DNA of 64,000 nucleotides from Porphyra umbilicalis (Eukaryota > Rhodophyta > Bangiophyceae > Bangiales > Bangiaceae), in NCBI GenBank assembly GCA_002049455.2, contig KV918989.1:1-64000 (forward strand), in the 5' to 3' direction. Positions within the stretch are counted from its first letter, which is position 1; every line of letters starts with the position of its first letter. The position numbers were made by a program, and so were the translations under genes. The notes beneath the pieces were generated by a model, which was given only the letters and a program-made list of their open reading frames with translations, was not told where the DNA came from and made no database searches. Positions 58,328 through 64,000 of this stretch are shown piece by piece.

Positions 58328-59635
58328 TCAGTCGCGGCGACGAAACTCCCATACGTGAACGGGGCGACCCGCCTTGCGTACGACGCGCCGCAGGGCGGCG
58401 TGGAACCGCTTCGCCCGCATCCGCGGGGGCTCCAGGCAGGGGGGGACGTCGGCAGCGAGCCCGATGCGGGCGTACTCGACCATCGCGGCGGTGATCTCGC
58501 ACGGCCCCACCTCGGACCAGTTGATGGACGGGTCGTACCAAAACAAGGCGACAACCTGCCCGGACGTCAGCGCGTCCCGCCACTCCGTGGCCGTCACCGG
58601 GGTAGGGGGCGTCCACGACGCGGACAGCCACCAATCGTAGGCGACGTCCGGTTGCCCCGGAACGGGGGTCACGATGGGACCGGCAACCCCGAGCTCCATC
58701 GGCGCCCCGCCGGGACCGTCGTTGGCGGGGGCGGCATCCCAACGCGCGGGGCGCGGACCGGCGGGCGCCGCGGCTTCGCCGGCGGGGCGGTACTCGGACC
58801 GCCCGTAGCCCCAGCCGCTAGCGGCGCCGTCACGGCCCTGGCCGCCGTCGGAGGGCCACGCGGGCCCGTCACGGCCGTCGGCCATACAGCCGCGGCCGTC
58901 ACCCGGACCGGCCGCCGACCACACGCGGTCGTCCCGCACGTCGGCACGGCGGCCGTGGCCGCCGTCCCCCCAGCGGTCGTCGTGGTCGCGACGGGGGGCA
59001 GCGGCGCCGCCGCCCGACTCGGACGCCCACCCGCGCCCGGGCCGGTCACCGGCAGTGTCGGCGCGGTCGCCGCGCCACGTCGCGTCCCAGCGCTCGCCAT
59101 GAGCCGTGCCGGCTCGGTCCTCGCGGCCCGCCTCTCGCGAGCCCCACTGGGCATTGCCGACACGGGTCGACGAGGAGAAGCCGCGGGAGTAGGCGTCGGG
59201 ACCCCCGGGGTCGCCGGCGCTGACCTTCTCCTCCACCCCCTCGGGATCCCGGGGCCCCGGGTGGTGGGGTACAGGCGGAGCCGGGCCGCCGCGCGCCATG
59301 TCGGCGTGGCGCCGCTTCCGTGCGCGGTACGCGGCCGACGCGGCCGCCTTCACCGTCGACGGCGGGACGGCGTCCGGGTCGGGCGAAGTGAAGCCGGCCG
59401 GTATCGCCCAAGGCTCCGTCGTCACGGGCAACCCTTGAGGGAGCGCACCCGATCCGCCGCGCCCGGCACGCGGGCCCCGCGGGAGGCCGGGTTGGCGCGC
59501 CCGAGCGGGCGCTGGCGCGCCCGAGAGGGCGCGGCAGGCGACGGCCGACCGGGCGCCACGCGGCGGGTGCAGCGCGTTGCGCGCGGGACGGTTTCTCCCC
59601 CTCGTCTGTAATGATCGCCTCGGGGGACTTGACAT
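58328..59635 (-). CDS. Element 3 antisense ORF, unknown function
   Basis: A 435-residue frame on the strand opposite to gag-pol. Its first ~67 residues lie in the right LTR. Next is an RKRRH basic patch, a long Arg/Gly/Asp-rich linker (GRGWASESGGGAAAPRRDHD) and a compact C-terminal domain rich in Trp and aromatics (YDWWLSASWTPP, QVVALFWYDPSINWSEVGPC, and a basic end at KRFHAALRRVVRKAG). I recognise no family. GC-richness makes long ORFs cheap here, but the C-terminal ~130 residues have normal protein complexity. An internal Met may be the true start. Position and orientation match the antisense regions of elements 1 and 2. Confidence 0.5.
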   Translation of the reverse strand: MSSPPRRSLQTRGRNRPARNALHPPRGARSAVACRALSGAPAPARARQPGLPRGPRAGRGGSGALPQGLPVTTEPWAIPAGFTSPDPDAVPPSTVKAAASAAYRARKRRHADMARGGPAPPVPHHPGPRDPEGVEEKVSAGDPGGPDAYSRGFSSSTRVGNAQWGSREAGREDRAGTAHGERWDATWRGDRADTAGDRPGRGWASESGGGAAAPRRDHDDRWGDGGHGRRADVRDDRVWSAAGPGDGRGCMADGRDGPAWPSDGGQGRDGAASGWGYGRSEYRPAGEAAAPAGPRPARWDAAPANDGPGGAPMELGVAGPIVTPVPGQPDVAYDWWLSASWTPPTPVTATEWRDALTSGQVVALFWYDPSINWSEVGPCEITAAMVEYARIGLAADVPPCLEPPRMRAKRFHAALRRVVRKAGRPVHVWEFRRRD

Positions 59636-59911
59636 GCATGGAGGAAATTATCTGCATTGGTTGGTGACGGCCCGGGTCAATTCCCATTTGGGGAAATTGG
59701 GCCCGGGCGACGGTTTCCGCCCTCTTAGGACGAAGGGCGACGACGGTGGGAGGCACCGTCGTCGCCGGCAAGTAAACCGTGTCTCGATGTCTTGGCGTTT
59801 CGATCGGCCCGACTTCCCGGACCTCGAGTCCCATAGCGGGTGTCGCGCGAGCGGCTGAGACGGCCGTTACTTCCCTCCTTCTGAGATAACCCCCTAGATT
59901 TTGGTACTACA
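59436..59911 (+). repeat. Element 3 right LTR
   Basis: The matched region is about 476 bp, ending GGTACTACA. It carries, on the minus strand, the first ~67 codons of the antisense ORF. Confidence 0.85.
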
Positions 59912-61950
59912 CCGGATATCGGCGGGTTCCCCGCGGGACGCGCTTTCTCCCGGTCGTAGGGGGAAGTTGGGGGCCACACTGCCCGTGGCGGTGGGGCGCC
60001 TCGCCCGCCGGCGCTGGTGTGGTCGCGCCGCGATTCCGGGCGGCGTTGCACGCCGGATCACGCGGGGGCCAATCGCTGGCCGTCTTGCCAGTGGCACGGA
60101 CGCGCGGCGTCTTCGTCGGCCGCGATGGCCGGGGGCGGGCGGCGTTCTCTGCCCCCGCCAGCGGGCTTCCCGCGGTCGGTTTCGCACCCCCCGGGTATCG
60201 GCGGGTTGCCCGCGGGACGCGCTTCCTCCCTGTCGTAGGGGGAAGTTGGGGGCCACACTGCCCGTGGCGGTGGGGCGCCTCGCCCGCCGGCGCTGTTGTG
60301 GTCGCGCCGCGATTCCGGGCGGCGTTGCACGCCGGATCACGCGGGGGCCAATCGCTGGCCGTCTTGCCGGTGGCACGGACGCGCGGCGTCTTCGTCGGCC
60401 GCGGTGGCCGGGGGCGGGCGGCGTTCTCTGCCCCCGCCAGCGGGCTTCCCGCGGTCGGTTTCGCACCCCCCGGGTATCGGCGGGTTCCCCGCGGGACGCG
60501 CTTCCTCCCGGTCGTAGGGGGATGTTGGGGGCCACACTGCCCGTGGCGGTGGGGCGCCTCGCCCGCCGGCGCTGTTGTGGTCGCGCCGCGATTCCGGGCG
60601 GCGTTGCACGCCGGACCACGCGGGGGCCAATCGCTGGCCGTCTTGCCGGTGGCACGGACGCGCGGCGTCTTCGTCGGCCGCGGTGGCCGGGGGCGGGCGG
60701 CGTTCTCTGCCCCCACCGGCGGGCTTCCCGCGGTCGGCTTCGCGCCTCCCGGGTATGAGCGGGTTCCCCGCGGGACACGCTGCCTCCCTGTCGTAGGGGG
60801 ATGTTGGGGGCCACACTGCCCCTGGCGGTGGGGCGCCTCGCCCGCCGGCGCTGTTGTGGTCGCGCCGCGATTCCGGGCGGCGTTGCACGCCGGATCACGG
60901 GGGGGCCATTCGCTGGCCGTCTTGCCGGTGGCACGGACGCGCGGCGTCTTCGTCGGCCGCGGTGGCCGGGGGCGGGCGGCGTTCTCTGCCCCCGCCATCG
61001 GGCTTCCCGCGGTCGGTTTCGCACCCCCCGGGTATCGGCGGGTTCCCCGCGGGACGCGCTTCCTCCCTGTCGTAGGGGGAAGTTGGGGGCCACACTGCCC
61101 GTGGCGGTGGGGCGCCTCGCCCGCCGGCGCTGGTGTGGTCGCGCCGCGATTCCGGGCGGCGTTGCACGCCGGACCACGCGGGGGCCAATCGCTGGCCGTC
61201 TTGCCGGTGGCACGGACGCGGGGCGTCTTCGTCGGCCCCGGTGGCCGGGGGCGGGCGGCGTTCTCTGCCCCCGCCGGCGGGCTTCCCGCGGTCGGTTTCA
61301 CGCCCCCCGGGTATGGGCGGGTTGCCCGCGGGACGCGCTTCCTCCCTGTCGTAGGGGGAAGTTGGGGGCCACACTGCCCGTGGCGGTGGGGCGCCTCGCC
61401 CGCCGGAGCTGGTGTGGTCGCGCCGCGATTCCGGGCGGCGTTGCACGCCGGATCACGGGGGGGCCAATCGCTGGCCGTCTTGCCGGTGGCACGGACGCGC
61501 GGCGTCTTCGTCGGCCGCGGTGGCCGGGAGCGGGCGGCGTTCTCTGCCCCCGCCGGCGGGCTTCCCGCGGTCGGTTTCGCGCCCCCCGGGTATGGGCGGG
61601 TTCCCCGCGGGACGCGCTTCCTCCCTGTCGTAGGGAGAAGTTGGGGGCCACACTGCCCGTGGCGGTGGGGCGCCTCGCCCGCCGGCGCTGGTGTGGTCGC
61701 GCCGCGATTCCGGGCGGCGTTGCACGCCGGATCACGGGGGGGCCAATCGCTGGCCGTCTTGCCGGTGGCACGGACGCGCGGCGTCTTCGTCGGCCGCGGT
61801 GGCCGGGAGCGGGCGGCGTTCTCTGCCCCCGCCGGCGGGCTTCCCGCGGTCGGTTTCGCGCCCCCCGGGTATGGGCGGGTTCCCCGCGGGACGCGCTTCC
61901 TCCCTGTCGTAGGGGGAAGTTGGGGGCCACACTGCCCGTGGCAGTGAGGC
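59912..61950. repeat. 279-bp tandem array, right part (about 7.3 copies)
   Basis: It resumes at 59912 and repeats at 279-bp steps to about 61950. The 642- and 689-residue ORFs on the two strands follow from the unit being a multiple of three and have no recognisable domain. Confidence 0.9.
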
Positions 61951-62167
61951 GCCTTGCTCGTCGGGTCCGTGACCACGCAAGCCGCTGCGAGCCGGGAGCG
62001 TCGCGGACAACGCCGGGTCCGTCGCAGCGGCCGCTGCCGGTGTCTCCGCCGCCACCGCCGGCAGTGCGGTACCGCGGGTGCCCCTTGGCGTCAGTGAAGC
62101 TGGCCCTGGTTACCTTGATGGTCGCATCGTCGGCCGCCGCGGACGGCAGCCGCTGGGAAGAGGGTGA
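61951..62167. other. Element 6 3' internal end
   Basis: Unique sequence between the 279-bp array and the 3' LTR. No gene. It should contain the polypurine tract, which I could not place with confidence. Confidence 0.4.
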
Positions 62168-62769
62168 TTCAGCACCAGCAGGTCGGGGGTGGTGCCGGGG
62201 CACGGCGCGGGGGGAGCCGGGGTTGGGCGGACACGACCCCCACCGGCACACGGGCCTGGTGTCCCCTTGGGCCACGGGCATAGCGCCCACACTGTGTGTG
62301 GGGCCGTGCAGTGCGTGAAACCCGGCCTGGCGGCGCGCAGCCGCGGCCGGCGGGCCCGCGCGGGGCGGCGGTTATGTCGGGCGGCGAGCGCTCCCGCGTA
62401 GCCACGCCACCGGCCGCCACGTGCCGCCACGTCAGGCAGGGGCGCCCGGTCCCGATTCCCCCTCGTCTCTACTTACCGCATTGGGGGACTTGTCTTGCAT
62501 TGTATTTAGTTGTATTGGTTGGTCGGCGGCGCGGGCCAATTCCCATTAGGGGAATTGGGCCCACACAACGGTTTCCGCCCTTTTAGGACGAAGGGCGACG
62601 ACGGTGGGAGGCACCGTCGTCGCCGGCAAGTAAACCGTGCCTTGTGTCATCACCTCTGGCGGCCTGACTTCCCGGGTCCGATGGCCCTATAGCAGTGCAC
62701 GCACGGAGGGGGCACGTGCGGGATGCTTCCCTCCCCCCTATGACTTGATCCACATTCTGTTGTGCTACA
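62168..62769 (+). repeat. Element 6 3' LTR
   Basis: 602 bp, about 98% identical to the left copy. Confidence 0.9.
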
Positions 62770-64000
62770 GCTGGGGTGACCACTCCATCGGGGGCGGTAC
62801 TCGACCCCCGACTCCCTGAGAACAGAAAGACCGCCCGCATACGCCTGGGCGAACTAAACCAGAAGCAGGCGACAGACGAGTTCTGTCAGGGGTTCAAGAA
62901 GTTACTTGACACCCGCACGCCCACGCGCTTCTACAATAACGCAGACGGGTTGTTGTGCCGTCGCGGACACCACGAGGGGACCCAGCAGGTACTGGTCCAA
63001 CAGTCCCTAGTCAAGGACGTGTTACGGGCGGAGCACTCCTCCCCCTTGGCTGCGCATCCAGGTGGGACGCGCATGTACCAGACCCTGCGGGACCGATACT
63101 ACTGGCCCTCGCTGGCGATGGATGTGTTCGGGTGGGTGGCAGCTTGCCCAACCTGTGCCAAGAACCGGCTCATGGGTACGCAGAGTAAAACGGTCATGAG
63201 GTTGTTCCCCGCGACGGAACCCTTCGTAGCGCTGGCCATTGACTTGCTTGGCCCCCTGCCCAGGACCCCCGAAGGATATGAGTATATCCTCGTTATTTGT
63301 GACCGAGTTACTAAGGTCACGCGGGCGGTCCCGCTTCGAGACATCACGGCTCTGGATGTTCTCAGCGCATTCCTTGACACGTAGGTTGCTAGCTATGGAA
63401 TCCCCGATTCAATTCTATCGGATAACGAACTCCAATTCGCTGCCGTACTCTGGCAAGGGGTGCTCAAGACCTTGGGTATTGACACTAACTATGCCACCCC
63501 TTGTCACCCGCAAACTAATGGGCTGGTCGAACGGTTAAATAAGACCTTAGTTAAGCAACTACGACAATACGTTAGTGCCAACGTTGTTACGTGGTCCCGA
63601 TCCTTAAGCCTGGTAGTAACGGCATACAATTCGCAAGTGCATAGAAGCACCGGGCAGATTCCTTTTGCGTTCGTAAGCCCTCGACGGCTTACTCCGGTGG
63701 TGCTCGAGCGACTTACAGCGGTCCCCGACCCCGGGGAGATAATAAACCCTGGGCAAGCCAAGGAGAATTTCCTCCAGCGCCTCGACTCCCTGATCCCCCT
63801 AGTGCGGGATACCATGGGAACGGCACAAGCCCGGTACAAACGAGCCTTCGACGAGCGCGTACAGACTCGCCGCGAAGCCCTCCAAGTTGGAGACTGGGTA
63901 TTCGTGAAGTCCCACGATAACCAGGGGGGTAAACTCATCTTCAAGACACTAGGACCCTACCAGATCTTGAAGACCGACGGGCGTCGGCTTACCATCGAAA

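Larger units (their letters stand above)
50002..59911 (+). mobile_element. Element 3: Ty3/gypsy chromovirus that looks whole
   Basis: A 9.9-kb LTR retrotransposon is inserted in the 279-bp array, with a perfect duplication CCGGA (49997-50001, 59912-59916). Left LTR, primer-binding site, gag and pol (open through all catalytic motifs), an opposite-strand ORF and the right LTR follow in order. I count about 8 differences over the ~480 bp where the LTRs align, so insertion is recent, and it must be younger than element 6. No break is seen in gag or pol; the right LTR copy is shorter than the left. Confidence 0.9.
43714..62769 (+). mobile_element. Element 6: non-autonomous LTR element made of tandem arrays
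   Basis: 602-bp LTRs (43714-44315, 62168-62769) have tips TGTAGCAC...GTGCTACA. The target duplication is GTTGG (43709-43713) versus GCTGG (62770-62774), one mismatch. The primer-binding site follows the left LTR. Between the LTRs lie a short 5' region, three tandem arrays and the nested element 3, with no pol of its own. About 10 differences separate the LTRs. It is structurally whole as a passenger element apart from the later insertion. Confidence 0.85.
43335..64000 (+). mobile_element. Element 7: Ty3/gypsy pol fragment hosting element 6
   Basis: RNase H sequence (GKYLPVCHFSIGLLPARENY, then YTVTEIEGLG) occupies 43335-43713. Integrase occupies 62770 to the window end: zinc region with CPTCAKNR, core with IDLLGPLP, and CHPQTNGLVERLNK. 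Element 6 sits between them. The left part (gag, protease, RT) is absent and the right side continues beyond the window. It carries a few breaks and is a fossil. Confidence 0.8.

Noticed and set aside
60019-61947. 642-residue plus-strand ORF and 689-residue minus-strand ORF (59907-61976)
   Set aside because: Both are translations of the 279-bp tandem array, a multiple of three with few stops. No domain in either.
1-64000. Search for tRNA, rRNA and bacterial-type promoters or terminators
   Set aside because: No cloverleaf, rRNA-like conserved block or operon structure was seen by eye. A covariance-model scan would settle tRNAs.

Overview
The window is a piece of a GC-rich eukaryotic nuclear genome that consists almost entirely of transposable elements. 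The evidence for a eukaryote is Ty3/gypsy LTR retrotransposons with chromodomain-type integrases, Tc1/mariner, Harbinger-like and probable Plavaka-like DNA transposons, long GC-rich tandem arrays, and no bacterial-style operons. I cannot name the species, and I see no confident host gene, tRNA or rRNA. All retroelements are described as fossils or as presently whole-looking copies.

Layout. 1-2560: short Tc1/mariner-like repeats and an unrecognised zinc-knuckle ORF. 2561-14442: a Tc1/mariner transposase (minus strand), split just after its start codon by chromovirus element 1 (3618-14430, minus strand, TSD CTCGG); element 1 itself carries a Harbinger-like MITE in its RT. 15059-31552: chromovirus element 2 (plus strand, TSD TTCCT), whose integrase end is split by non-autonomous LTR element 4 (21689-27829, minus strand, TSD CGATG). 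31553-38590: dispersed repeats, a GC-rich simple-sequence stretch, a second MITE-like copy, and a stretch that looks less GC-rich with unrecognised ORFs. 38591-40690: truncated relative of element 4 (element 5). 40930-42665: probable Plavaka-like DNA transposon remnant. About 43335 to the window end: chromovirus-like element 7, split between RNase H and integrase by non-autonomous element 6 (43714-62769, plus strand, TSD GTTGG/GCTGG). Element 6 is built from three tandem arrays (302/269 bp, 102 bp, 279 bp). The 279-bp array is split by chromovirus element 3 (50002-59911, plus strand, TSD CCGGA), whose gag and pol frames are both open.

How the parts fit together. Element 3 has gag, then a textbook -1 frameshift signal (GGGAAAC, 7-nt spacer, 9-bp hairpin), then pol. 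Elements 3, 4 and 6 share the same primer-binding site, near-identical LTR tips and a conserved LTR hairpin core. Element 4 also keeps a stretch resembling the start of the element 3 gag. This points to tandem-array-filled passengers mobilised by an element-3-type helper.

The most unusual signal is that each of the three chromoviruses spanning gag to the 3' LTR (elements 1, 2 and 3) has a long ORF region of unknown function between pol and the 3' LTR on the strand opposite to gag-pol. In elements 2 and 3 the longest such frame starts inside the 3' LTR.
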